Assembly: GCA_030248225.1 (NCBI GenBank)
Contig: JASANE010017706.1
Span: forward strand, 25,712 to 89,711
Direction: 5' to 3'
Length of the DNA: 64,000 nt
From: Trileptium ribeirensis
Taxonomy: Eukaryota > Nematoda > Enoplea > Enoplida > Thoracostomopsidae
Shown here: piece by piece, positions 41,501 through 46,596 of the stretch
Layout of the letters: each line of letters opens with the position of its first letter
How positions within the stretch are numbered: the stretch's first letter is position 1
Notes under the pieces: model-generated
Database searches by the model: none
What the model was told of the DNA's origin: nothing
What the model saw: the letters and a program-made list of their open reading frames with translations, nothing else
Position numbers and translations under genes: made by a program

Positions 41501-44500
41501 AATACTATAACTTAAGCATATTTTTTCTAGCAGGCTGCATCAAAAGTAATCTTAGACATACAATAAACCTGTTTACAGTACATTTTAATGGGAACCATTG
41601 GTTTGCATAGAACTTTCTCAAGATGCCTCAGGCTTAGCTAGAGCGGTTATATTCTGGGATAGAAATAAACAGTAGGCGTTGCACCTTGCTCTGACGTTTG
41701 ACAACGACCAAACTTTCACTAATTTTAACAATTTGACTGAAACGTTTCTGTGTCGCGCTTAGCTTAGTTATTATTTTTGTTGGATCAAAAAACACTGAGT
41801 TTTAGATACTGCTTTGTAGAAGATAAAACATTAGGTCTGTCTACAAATTTGACCAGAACCATAAATCTATACCACGCATAGCTAACGCAGTATTATTTTT
41901 GGATCATAATAGACCGTGAACATTACACACTGCTCTGAGAACGCTCAAACTTTTACTCATTCCATAAATGTGACCCGAACCTTAATTCAGCGTATAATCG
42001 AGCTTATTCTCTAACCATTTCAGAATCATGTGTGGACATTGCAGAAGCGAAGTTTAAAGCACACTCTACAGAAATGGCTTTATGCAAAATGCCATGCTGG
42101 TGAATTGCTTTCTCAAGTTTGAATTTGTATATTCATTAGTATAGTATAAATATATTACGATACGCTAGCATAATTATAATTACATTATTAACATTATATT
42201 ATTAAAATGTAAATTATACTTTTGTTGTATTATATATATTATAATATACTGATTATAATTATGTATATAGATTCTCTGCATTACCATTATATTATAACAT
42301 AAATTGTGATTTCGAAAATTTATGAAATTTTTAAAATATTTCATCATCTTAATTCCTGAATTGCTTTGTGCATTGTGCGACATTGAAACAACGTTCGACA
42401 AAATGTAGTGCAAGAGTAACATTAAGATGCGCCCCCAACCATCCTCTTTTGACACTATATACAAAACGTTGTTAGCGAACAAAACTCGGATTTCAAAAGC
42501 CGTATCCAATTTCGACATTTTTCTGTTCCATAACGCCATTAGCGAATGTAATTCGGCCCCTGTACTTTAACACCAATGTGTTCGCGAACATTTTTAAATT
42601 ATAATGTATGGGATATGAAACGGACTAATTTCTGTTCTTTAACGCAAAAATGAAATTTGTGTTCAGTGAACAACTGAATGGCAATCGCTTTTGTCAATAG
42701 TGGATGGTAAGGGGCGCAGCTTAAGTTTACTCATGCACAGGTGGCGCTTGGCATCGAACGGATGTCGACATATGGATGCCGCCCACGCAGACCTTTGACT
42801 TATCCAAGACTTATTTCCCGGTTTCTTAATGAGCACCGCAAAGCAAACAATTAACAACATGCGTGCAAACATACGCCAAATAGTAAGCTCAGTTAACGCA
42901 ACGTGTCACAATATGCGCTGCGACAGCCAGCAACATTGGGAATTATATGGTTAAAAGCGAAATCGTTTCGATTTGTAATTTTGTGATATATGGGATTGCA
43001 TTGCTCTTTAAACTTTACCATCTCCAGCTATGATTAGCGGATTCTGTTCAGTTGTACCTTGTGTGATGTATAAGAAAATTTATCAAATGATATCAAATGT
43101 TGTCTTTAGCACTGCTTCACAGCATATATGATGTTTTTATTAGCTATTATGTTAATATTTTTAAAGGCAAGAACAGTTCGATGTCACCGAAACAAGAACT
43201 CATTTGATGGGAATTGAGGTAAATTTAAATTAGGCAGGTATTACTCTACGAACGGGACAGCTCCTACATAACACAGTAAGCTTATAGTAGAATGTTCCTT
43301 GTGGCAGAAATTGTATTTTATAGGCACCTATATGAGGTTAATTTTGCTATTTTTGCAAAGTCATAGTGGGCGCGTTACAATCAGGAATTCTGTCTTCACC
43401 AAATTTTCGGCTGAATGTTAAACTTCTTGGCTCCTTATAGGCGCAAACTATCAGACATAAATTAGCACACCGTAGATATCGCGTATCAGTGAAGAATATT
43501 ATAGTATTCCAGTTATATTTTGTGACGCGGCTCTTAGCTTAATGGAAACATACTTATACAATGTTTAACAATAGAAGTTTTAAACATTTTCCGAGTGAAA
43601 AATTATGATATATAAGGTGTTACCAATTATCATTACGACATCTTTTATTGAAAAAACCCGATATTTTGGATTTCTTCTAAAACTAGTCACATTATCAATG
43701 TTATCGTATAGGATGGAAATACGCAGGACATATTTTGGCGAATAAATAAATCTTTATGAAATGTAATAAAAATTTATGCTAATTTATGAGCTACAATATT
43801 TCTAATATATAACATGGTATATATACGTAATTCTTATTGTATCATGAGGCATGTTTACGCTTTATAACCGGTATTTTACGATTTATTGTGAATCGAGCTG
43901 CTGCACAAGCATAAAACGGATATTATAATGAGTAAACTTTCAGGTGAATCCAAACAGAAGTGTGATAATCTTGTAAAAAAATTGCTCAAAGTGAACGTCT
44001 TACGACGGTGGCTGGCTGTAGTATGCCAGCGAAAGTTTACTCCTTGTGGATTCATACGATTACAACCACAGCTTTAAAATACAGCTTGCGCGACAGATTT
44101 TTTTATAAAAAGTGTTTAGTCCATCAAAAATTACTTAGATCGCAACACTTGTTAATTTTTGGCGGTTCACTTTTGAGTTACGAAGCCAGAAAAAAGTCTT
44201 ATTAAAAGATATGTTTCCTAATTATTTTAGCTATACTTTCAATTTGTTTATTTCAGAATTGAATTTTGTTTATTTCAGAAAACGTATTGCAAGTTTCGAC
44301 GCTGTAGTCGTAGTAGGTAAGCATGGATGTTATTATTTTAGGTATACTTTCAATTTGTTTATTTCAGAATTGAATTTTGTTTATTTCAGAACATGTATTG
44401 CAAGTTTCGACGCTGTAATCGTAGTAGGTAAGGATGGATGTTATTACTATTTGCTGTTTAGGTTTAAGGTATCCGAATCAGTCCAAAAATTTTAGGCAAT

Positions 44501-46503
44501 TTTTAATTGACAGCAATAGTGGTTTGTGAAATTATTTATTAAGTGATTTTGGTTTCAATGAGAATTTTAACGAACGAGACTTCGAAAAACTTAATCAAAC
44601 AATTTAGCCCAAGTGTCATCCCAAGTGAAGCGTAGAGGTGTTTCCTTATATCCTTAGAAATAGCTTAGTATAGGTGGTTTGGGCGGCGGCTACCCCTGAA
44701 CCTTATCTCAGTTGTAGTATAAGACACATGTAAAGACAATAGCTTAGAATATGGCTCAAGGCACGACAACCTACATATAATTTACGCCCGTCAGCTAGAC
44801 TTTGTCAAATCAGCCTACACTTAATACATAAATATTATATGATATAATATATATTACAATTATATATTAAATATGTATAATATAAACTTTATATTATACA
44901 TGACATATATATAGTGATACTATATATCGGTGTATTTTTTTGTATTTCAGACAACTAGCAAAGATAAAGGTGTTTTATACGGCCATGCAAACAACAACTT
45001 ACGAGCAGCATGCTACATATGAGGTAGTGAAATGCCATATATAAATATACCATACTTCCTCATTTTATAAATATTAACTTCTAGCAGATTTATTTTATTT
45101 ATCACACGGAAACATTGTCAGATCAGATACTGTGGAAACTTGTTTTCAATTAATAAAATTCTTTAAAATATATAAAACCTAAATTATCTGGGTAAATTAA
45201 CTTTGTATCCTGTATAATTCATAATAGCTGAATATTTTTATATTTTTATATTGTTAGTTTTACTCAGCTTCTTTTGCTTTTAGTGGTTCCAAAAACCTAG
45301 TAAGAAATACTGTGAATATTATTTTTATGCTGCCAGCGTAATGTTTATACTATTAAAACAAAGATGCTCTTATTACTGGATGAAAGTAAGCAAATGTTAG
45401 CAACAATTTAGCTGAGCATCGTGCGTCTCTGCCTTTGGATTAGCCCACGGCACCACACTATATAGAAAGACACAATCAAAGACCAGTATGGTTGGTATAT
45501 TATTAGTAGCTGTCGCCATAATAAAAAATGCAATTTATCATGTTTCCGAACACTAAAGCCCAACAGAAAAAAGAAATCTCTACAACAAATACAGAATCGC
45601 CTCGGTAGGCCATGAAATTAGAATTTAGTTTATCATACTTGAAAAAGAAATCAAAAAGGCAAAAACAAAAAGCAAATTAAACAACCATCCTGATGCTCAG
45701 CTATGTAGTCATACAGTCGTACGTCACCCGTCACAACACATAATTAAGGAATTCGGGTGCGACAAAAATACTATTATGGCTTATCCTTCTTTCCGTAAAG
45801 CTACTGTCTTAATACAAGATAATGTACGGTATTGCATCAAAGCTCTACAGTTTTCAATATTAGTTAGCAATTAATGATTCTCATACGTAGTGGTCTATAA
45901 TATTGAGCCGAAATCTGTTACGCTAATAAAAGAATGTTTCAGGAATCGATGGCAAACCGGTTCATTGCTGTCATTTAAATTTAGAAAAACAATTTTTAAC
46001 GGATTTCTCTCGACATGTAAAAATAAATACCTTCAAATATTTTAGGCAAAAAACCATTTTTTCACCAATCAGCGACCCGCAGATCAAAGATACTGACATC
46101 CATATGGTGCTGCCCAGAATTGCTCATGTTATTTTTGTTAAAATTTGTTACCGTGGTTAAACGCATTTGACCGCGATGCACTGTCCCACAAAAATGAGTC
46201 TTAATTTGAGTGTTAAAAGAACATAGTTGTGTCGGTATTTTACGTACACGCCTCGAAATTGTGCAATCCGAGTAGGATTCCTAACTACAACTCAAAAATA
46301 TATATGATGCAGAAAATAATTCAAGCGTTTTAAAGGGCTAATTTTGTAATGGTTTATTTCAGATTAAAGACGTTCTCAGCGATTTGGGTGGCATTTTAGG
46401 AATATGCACTGGAACATCGATTATTTCGATAATCGAATACTTGGTATTTATCATCCGGCTGATACACTCGGGATTACGGAAACTTGTTAATTTCTTGAAT
46501 TAA
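5494..46503 (+). CDS. Composite DEG/ENaC channel gene with lectin, mucin-like and EGF modules (multi-exon model, partial)
   Basis: I join about 18 plus-strand exons into one gene. From the family: DEG/ENaC subunits are trimeric, amiloride-type sodium channels with two membrane helices and a large extracellular loop. Seen here in order: post-TM1 segment, exon with two R-x-K-R sites, C-type lectin N-half, lectin C-half, Thr-rich exon, EGF, partial EGF, then finger/palm pieces (including YYGRCFTFN and GLSLVLY), the cysteine-rich palm, pre-TM2 and TM2 with a G-T-S filter. Splice phases match at every junction between neighbouring exons, which argues for one transcript rather than a lectin/EGF gene inside a channel gene. 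Roughly 750 residues are visible. Missing: start codon, TM1, the lectin middle, and possibly the end of EGF2. Nematode EGAS proteins combine EGF and channel domains; adding a lectin domain appears unusual. Pieces are detailed in the exon entries. Confidence 0.75.
5993..6083. repeat. AT-dinucleotide run
   Basis: Interrupted (TA)n with short gtatat interruptions. Confidence 0.85.
6440..6835. repeat. Degenerate minisatellite, 21-22 bp units
   Basis: About 15-18 degenerate units based on cgatcgcgaactt followed by a g/t-rich spacer (tgatcaggcgatcg..., ggtccac..., gattcatcga...). It lies wholly inside an intron and has no conserved reading frame. Confidence 0.65.
8068..8293 (+). CDS. Channel exon B: helical segment with two furin-type sites
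   Basis: Acceptor aaattttag, donor gtacgt, 226 bp, phase 0 to 1, joining exon A in frame. It encodes 75 residues that start with a Gln-rich, probably helical stretch. RSKR lies at exon residues 21-24 and RTKR at 71-74, both followed by Gln. R-x-K-R is the furin consensus. Vertebrate ENaC alpha and gamma subunits are activated when proteases cut twice in the extracellular loop and release an inhibitory tract; the spacing here would release about 50 residues. The analogy is inference. The exon lies directly before the lectin module, so cutting at the second site would separate the TM1 side from everything downstream except through subunit contacts and disulfides. Confidence 0.75.
8532..9605 (+). 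repeat. Four tandem 269-bp copies carrying the lectin N-half exon
   Basis: The string ataaaatattttgaa recurs at 8532, 8801, 9070 and 9339, exactly 269 bp apart. The copies are nearly identical; I see a gaaggaacg/gaaagaacg change in copy 1 and a C to T in copy 3 (Ala to Val). Each unit holds an intron end with its acceptor (cattctttag) plus the first part of the lectin exon. The unit breaks off inside the exon at GACCCC, so copies 1-3 lack the splice donor found after copy 4. The short match ccataaaat at the junction fits slippage or unequal exchange; a collapsed or expanded assembly is also possible. Confidence 0.9.
8652..9336 (+). pseudogene. Three truncated tandem copies of the lectin N-half exon (8652, 8921, 9190)
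   Basis: Each copy starts after the same acceptor and encodes the same residues as exon C up to the codon for Asp in MEYD. It then runs into duplicated intron sequence for about 30 codons and meets TAA. There is no gtragt-like donor at the break, so splicing from any of these acceptors would most simply give a truncated, secreted or degraded product. Skipping them and using only the copy at 9459 gives the full-length frame. They may still act as decoy acceptors. Confidence 0.6.
9459..9621 (+). CDS. Channel exon C: N-terminal half of a C-type lectin domain
   Basis: Acceptor ttctttag, donor gttagt, 163 bp, phase 1 to 2, in frame with exon B. The sequence opens with [16 protein letters not shown], the N-terminal Cys hairpin of long-form C-type lectin domains (CPxGW...CY). 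It continues with [20 protein letters not shown], matching the C...G..LA...S..E helix region. The domain binds sugars or proteins in extracellular space. It ends before the WIGL strand, which must come from a later exon. Confidence 0.8.
9935..10046 (+). other. Acceptor-flanked open segment with weak lectin resemblance
   Basis: After tatatccttgcag an open frame of 36 codons begins in phase 2, the phase needed to follow exon C. It contains [18 protein letters not shown], which loosely recalls either the W-S-D-G strand or the A..FC...G helix of a C-type lectin domain. It ends in TAG and no phase-2 donor is visible, so it may be a decayed lectin piece or chance. Confidence 0.2.
10161..10966. mobile_element. 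Non-autonomous hAT-like element, 806 bp, with 8-bp target duplication
   Basis: The ends are CAGGGTTTTTTT... on the left and ...AAAAAACCCCTG on the right, with long subterminal inverted similarity rich in tgcgcaaat and ctgcgctaaa blocks. The element is flanked on both sides by GTCTATAT (10153-10160 and 10967-10974), an 8-bp target-site duplication as hAT transposases make. The CAGGG start also fits hAT. Inside there is no transposase, only short chance frames, so it would have moved with a transposase supplied in trans. Confidence 0.85.
11402..11734 (+). CDS. Unidentified open frame with a hydrophobic Gly-rich segment
   Basis: Open for 111 codons between stops; the first Met-type start is near 11471. 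The sequence has a hydrophobic stretch containing [17 protein letters not shown], then [13 protein letters not shown], then a basic polar tail. This looks more protein-like than its AT-rich surroundings and could be a membrane or membrane-fusion-like segment from a decayed element. I cannot assign a family, no splice context fits the channel gene, and chance is possible. Confidence 0.25.
   Translation, partial: STTLKDYLDYNCIGNVVGSVACGVTDFVNSLLAGPAQAFVNIAIITACPVQYCINFIDMQMQHWSHYISCTTKLQKPQQKTRDLSTLPYFSYNSQSKYKRGHKNLIVKQF
12080..12210. repeat. A/G-rich degenerate minisatellite
   Basis: Loose repeats of aaattggcaaaaatc and ggggaaaattaacaaaac, about 25 bp each. Related wording occurs near 47.83-47.90 kb on the other strand and near 52.08-52.13 kb, so the array probably belongs to a dispersed element. 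Confidence 0.5.
13800..14140. repeat. Two diverged tandem copies, period 169 bp
   Basis: Two copies starting ttgcaccttttaaaatttag (13806 and 13975) share ccagtggat(g)gaatatcag, gatacgacgacacgcttagcgaaggca and (g/a)caatctgatgg. On the minus strand the second copy is the end of a 74-codon open frame. Confidence 0.75.
14231..14734 (-). CDS. 167-codon open frame, possible decayed transposon ORF1/gag-like protein
   Basis: The longest continuous frame between the lectin exons, on the strand opposite to the channel gene. It starts with an acidic, probably helical stretch ([15 protein letters not shown]), then a Cys pair region (HCQQCSGSC), then [20 protein letters not shown] followed by a basic Arg/Lys run. 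The pattern of an acidic DDEKR stretch before a basic tail recalls linkers of gag-like transposon proteins, but I cannot name a family. Shorter minus-strand frames at 13984-14208 and 12621-12824 could be remains of the same element. It may also be chance. Confidence 0.3.
   Translation of the reverse strand: MQDDFNNEIIKLIDEAKSHISGVNFDTRKHSSHCQQCSGSCTSLTTIFVSYRSGWDAVDEYIGSTIASDTDDEKRITSAEDRARRKRSLSRQHFWRAGVRMSHAATIFCNRLRLPIQLNSILSRLNSHLLVPGNILTGCMERKLKKCEVVHVLPVASLFTGHSITAE
17816..17895 (-). mobile_element. tRNA-derived SINE head
   Basis: On the minus strand a box-A-like cagataactcagtggttta is followed about 25 bp later by a box-B-like gtgttcgatttcg. The same arrangement recurs at 24.5 and 36.1 kb, so this is a repeated tRNA-like unit rather than a working tRNA. 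Confidence 0.5.
18295..18480. repeat. Dispersed repeat, copy 1
   Basis: Shares taagtttactc-cacat/ag, cggttccttaatgaaccc and caacacatgtgtaaacatacgc, followed by a caatagccagcaa block, with 42715-42945. Copies are diverged and non-coding. Confidence 0.55.
19449..19594 (+). CDS. Channel exon D: C-terminal half of the C-type lectin domain
   Basis: Acceptor gtgtaatttcag, donor gttagt, 146 bp, phase 2 to 1. It encodes WAPGQPNN, the W-x-P-G-x-P-N signature of the lectin long loop, then [15 protein letters not shown], and ends with [11 protein letters not shown], matching the last two core cysteines. Loop residues are QPN, a mix of the mannose-type EPN and galactose-type QPD motifs. The WND strand motif appears only as WYD and is further than usual from the next Cys, so calcium-dependent sugar binding is uncertain. 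Phase fits exon C on one side (with a middle exon of 3n length) and the Thr-rich exon on the other. Confidence 0.8.
19739..19864 (+). pseudogene. Second lectin-like fragment (A..G.rLA.V helix region)
   Basis: After cggcggtttcag an open frame of 41 codons contains [20 protein letters not shown]. This resembles the LA-x-V-x-S-x-x-E helix of C-type lectin domains and the HGSATFAV part of exon C. A good donor (gtaagc) lies inside it. Its phase (0) does not fit after exon D (phase 1) and a stop follows. I read it as a leftover from an extra lectin copy; an alternative exon cannot be excluded. Confidence 0.35.
19865..21669. other. Rest of intron D-E
   Basis: AT-rich intronic sequence. A 61-codon open frame at 20896-21081 has a hydrophobic start but no recognisable domain or splice context. 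Confidence 0.5.
21670..22083 (+). CDS. Channel exon E: Thr-rich mucin-like stalk
   Basis: Acceptor aataatag, donor gtgtgc, 414 bp, phase 1 to 1, in frame with exons D and F. About 138 residues dominated by Thr with Ser, Pro, Lys and Glu; it includes repeats such as TTTKT and IEPTTT. Thr/Ser/Pro-rich stretches are usually heavily O-glycosylated and extended, so this would hold the lectin domain away from the EGF and channel parts. There is no long exact repeat. The weak pyrimidine tract at the acceptor makes the exact 5' border less sure. A Val-rich frame on the other strand is its mirror image. Confidence 0.7.
24342..24420 (+). mobile_element. Weak tRNA-like repeat head
   Basis: gcgtgggtacagtggttaac followed by ctgagcgcc resembles the box A region of tRNA-derived repeats. 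The box B part (gcgagtccagg) is poor. Confidence 0.3.
24500..24585 (-). mobile_element. tRNA-derived SINE head
   Basis: On the minus strand: gataacttctagtggtttgt (box A) and cccagattcgatcc (box B). The box A stretch closely matches the one at 17.86 kb, so these are two copies of one family. Confidence 0.5.
24931..25016. repeat. Short tandem duplication
   Basis: Two copies, about 40 bp each, of ttgtcattttcatatatatt followed by cattatatatttttttgag. Confidence 0.8.
25161..25274 (+). CDS. Channel exon F: EGF-like module 1
   Basis: Acceptor atttttaag, donor gttgat, 114 bp, phase 1 to 1, the classic symmetrical EGF exon. It has all six cysteines in EGF spacing: [10 protein letters not shown] then [15 protein letters not shown]. 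There is no calcium-binding DxDE start. EGF modules fold into rigid extracellular spacers and protein-binding surfaces. Confidence 0.9.
25275..27486. other. Intron F-G
   Basis: Contains MITE-1 copy A (26371-26870). Just right of it is a 108-codon minus-strand frame (26960-27286) with no recognised domain. The rest is AT-rich without signal. Confidence 0.5.
26371..26870 (+). mobile_element. MITE-1 copy A, about 500 bp
   Basis: Inverted ends: gcagttcacattataatgtc on the left against the reverse complement of gggacattataacgtgaacg on the right, each extended by a gtttggaac motif. There is no transposase. Related copies lie at 49676-50182 (inverted), 54241-54718 (same orientation) and 54765-54930 (partial, inverted). 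Direct duplications of the target are not clear. Confidence 0.75.
27487..27575 (+). CDS. Channel exon G: calcium-binding-type EGF module 2, C-terminal loop missing
   Basis: Acceptor cggctttcag, donor gtatgt, 89 bp, phase 1 to 0. The split codon at the F/G border gives Asp, producing [10 protein letters not shown], the start of a calcium-binding EGF. Four cysteines follow in spacing, up to GYSC. The last two are absent before the donor, and exon H carries none in position. Either the module has lost its third disulfide, an earlier donor (gtaaag at 27569) leads to an unseen exon, or the domain is degenerate. Confidence 0.75.
27576..28534. other. Intron G-H
   Basis: AT-rich intron; nothing recognised. 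Confidence 0.5.
28535..28606 (+). CDS. Channel exon H: linker after the EGF modules
   Basis: Acceptor aaaatttcag, donor gtaaga, 72 bp, phase 0 to 0. It encodes 24 mostly acidic residues ([16 protein letters not shown]...). No motif on its own; it is placed by its good splice sites and phase match to both neighbours. A second possible donor (gtaatg, 17 bp later) would break the frame into exon I. Confidence 0.6.
28607..29804. other. Intron H-I
   Basis: AT-rich intron; nothing recognised. Confidence 0.5.
29805..30001 (+). CDS. Channel exon I: finger-region segment
   Basis: Acceptor agccattacag, donor gtatgt, 197 bp, phase 0 to 2. It ends with [18 protein letters not shown], where the last Trp codon is completed by exon J. 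This matches the DEG/ENaC block L.d.ilsC.f.g..C that lies before the GNCYTFN motif. Confidence 0.8.
30002..33711. other. Intron I-J
   Basis: Holds a sequence near 30284 starting gcagtggcagatccaggg (a wording common at ends of DNA transposons) and a SINE head at 30.7 kb. The rest is AT-rich; short frames at 32.17-32.44 kb look like chance. Confidence 0.5.
30708..30785 (+). mobile_element. tRNA-derived SINE head
   Basis: Box-A-like atcgccgagtgatttaaacg and box-B-like ggttgttcgatccc, about 30 bp apart, in tRNA-like order. Confidence 0.45.
33712..33806 (+). CDS. Channel exon J: GxCxTFN block
   Basis: Acceptor tcagtttttag, donor gtaaat, 95 bp, phase 2 to 1. It encodes [14 protein letters not shown], the DEG/ENaC signature usually written GxCYTFN. 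Both split codons (Trp with exon I, Gly with exon K) restore conserved residues, strong support for the order I-J-K. Confidence 0.9.
35853..35937. repeat. Minisatellite based on gggtcatc / gggtcacc
   Basis: About eight 8-10 bp units of gggtcacc, gcgtcatc, gtgtcatc and gggttac. Confidence 0.7.
36112..36190 (-). mobile_element. tRNA-derived SINE head
   Basis: On the minus strand: tatggctcagttgctcgcgt (box A) and ggagttcgatttcg (box B) in tRNA-like order. Confidence 0.5.
36365..36525 (+). CDS. Channel exon K: GLxLxL and IHxPG palm segment
   Basis: Acceptor tactattttag, donor gtaagt, 161 bp, phase 1 to 0. It starts [13 protein letters not shown], then [16 protein letters not shown] and [10 protein letters not shown]. 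These match the DEG/ENaC palm strands and the IHxxxxxPxP...G loop. The best-conserved single exon of the gene. Confidence 0.92.
36526..37473. other. Intron K-L
   Basis: A stretch at 36.70-37.02 kb has repeated tgtcgatacc / actcgacacc wording and may be an old inverted-repeat element. Otherwise nothing. Confidence 0.4.
37474..37569 (+). CDS. Channel exon L: YGxC segment, ending at a GC donor
   Basis: Acceptor aaaattttag, 96 bp, phase 0 to 0. It encodes [14 protein letters not shown]...[10 protein letters not shown], matching DEG/ENaC Lg.pYG.C and Y.ve. There is no in-frame GT donor at the needed place. The GT four bases later (gtagga) would create a stop with exon M. Cutting at CAA|GCATGT gives a GC-AG intron and joins ...YTIQ to SCHYSN... 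in frame, exactly where the family has Y..eaC. Confidence 0.8.
37570..39111 (+). other. Probable GC-AG intron L-M
   Basis: Donor GCATGT, acceptor ctttatttcag. Contains a 26-bp perfect palindrome at 38083-38108 and a repeat-like taagcctaagcctgag stretch at about 38.55-38.65 kb. Confidence 0.6.
38083..38108. repeat. 26-bp perfect palindrome
   Basis: Half-site aggctgatgcaat followed by its exact reverse complement. A further copy of the arm (tgttgcatcag) follows, and a looser outer pair (ggcatggacac / gtgtccatagc) encloses it at 38063 and 38143, so the whole stretch can fold as a hairpin. Confidence 0.85.
39112..39223 (+). CDS. Channel exon M: CxC cysteine-rich palm segment
   Basis: Acceptor ctttatttcag, donor gtaatt, 112 bp, phase 0 to 1. 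It encodes SCHYSNLQ...[13 protein letters not shown]...FCKVSN, matching C..sC......CgC.dP.fP.P....C.vsn. The family's second Cys of the first pair is replaced by Asn (CHYSN), so one palm disulfide may be absent. Confidence 0.85.
40881..41165 (+). mobile_element. tRNA-derived SINE, fairly complete
   Basis: Box A tggccgagtgg at 40890-40900 and box B ggagttcgaatac at 40932-40944 give an internal RNA polymerase III promoter. The body contains cttgggcaagggactcagcc, resembling the conserved central segment of many animal SINEs. The tRNA part lacks pairing strand ends expected of a working tRNA. Confidence 0.65.
42715..42945. repeat. Dispersed repeat, copy 2
   Basis: Related to 18295-18480 through cttaagtttactc, cggtttcttaatgagcacc, caacatgcgtgcaaacatacg and the cagccagcaac block. 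Confidence 0.55.
43944..43972 (+). CDS. Channel exon N: segment with the next palm cysteine
   Basis: Acceptor aaactttcag; the phase-1 start completes Ser with exon M to give VSNSESKQKC, matching the family's C.v.n.eq.kC. The end must be phase 0. Three donors fit: gtaaaa (43973), gtgaac (43991) and gtagta (44018). I list the shortest; the longest adds 15 residues (VKKLLKVNV...). Confidence 0.7.
44279..44316 (+). CDS. Channel exon O1: alternative 38-nt exon, first copy
   Basis: Acceptor gtttatttcag, donor gtaagc. Phase 0 to 2; encodes [12 protein letters not shown] plus the first two bases of Arg, completed by exon P. The C..RRC pair corresponds to the C.C..PC region before TM2. Including both O1 and O2 adds 76 nt and breaks the frame, so only one can be used. 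Confidence 0.75.
44390..44427 (+). CDS. Channel exon O2: alternative 38-nt exon, second copy
   Basis: Acceptor gtttatttcag, donor gtaagg. Same length and phases as O1 but encodes [16 protein letters not shown] is an N-glycosylation sequon that O1 lacks (C-S-R-S). Choosing between copies would switch a glycan near the pore entrance; this is inference. Confidence 0.75.
44951..45023 (+). CDS. Channel exon P: pre-TM2 palm strand
   Basis: Acceptor ttgtatttcag, donor gtagtg, 73 bp, phase 2 to 0. It encodes [21 protein letters not shown], matching the family's v.vfy..m.y....e..aY that leads into TM2. Confidence 0.88.
45024..46362. other. Intron P-Q
   Basis: AT-rich intron; nothing recognised. Confidence 0.5.
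46363..46503 (+). CDS. Channel exon Q: TM2, pore and stop
   Basis: Acceptor ggtttatttcag, phase 0, 46 codons and TAA. It opens [18 protein letters not shown], matching LLsdiGGxLGLfxGxSxLS; G-T-S is the selectivity filter position. [12 protein letters not shown] completes the helix with the conserved Glu. The cytosolic tail is very short (about 12 residues, basic) and carries no PY motif, so regulation through such tails is not expected. Confidence 0.92.
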   Translation: MKDVLSDLGGILGICTGTSIISIIEYLVFIIRLIHSGLRKLVNFLN

Positions 46504-46547
46504 CTGCATAATTGCGACAATCTGTCAATTAACCAGTCAATCAAACA

Positions 46548-46596
46548 TTCATTCAATCAATCAATCAATCAATCGATCAATCAGTCAATCAAAAAA
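46548..46596. repeat. TCAA tetranucleotide microsatellite
   Basis: About ten interrupted units of (TCAA)n, 45 bp after the channel stop codon, so probably in the 3' UTR or just beyond. Confidence 0.9.

Larger units (their letters stand above)
39224..43943. other. Intron M-N
   Basis: Contains the SINE at 40.88-41.16 kb and dispersed repeat copy 2 at 42.7-42.9 kb. Near 42.18-42.30 kb it is very AT-rich. Confidence 0.5.
44231..44450 (+). repeat. Two tandem 111-bp copies, each with a 38-nt exon
   Basis: Each copy holds tatactttcaatttgtttat, a tttatttcag acceptor, a 38-nt exon and a gtaag donor. Copies start 111 bp apart with few differences. Confidence 0.9.
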
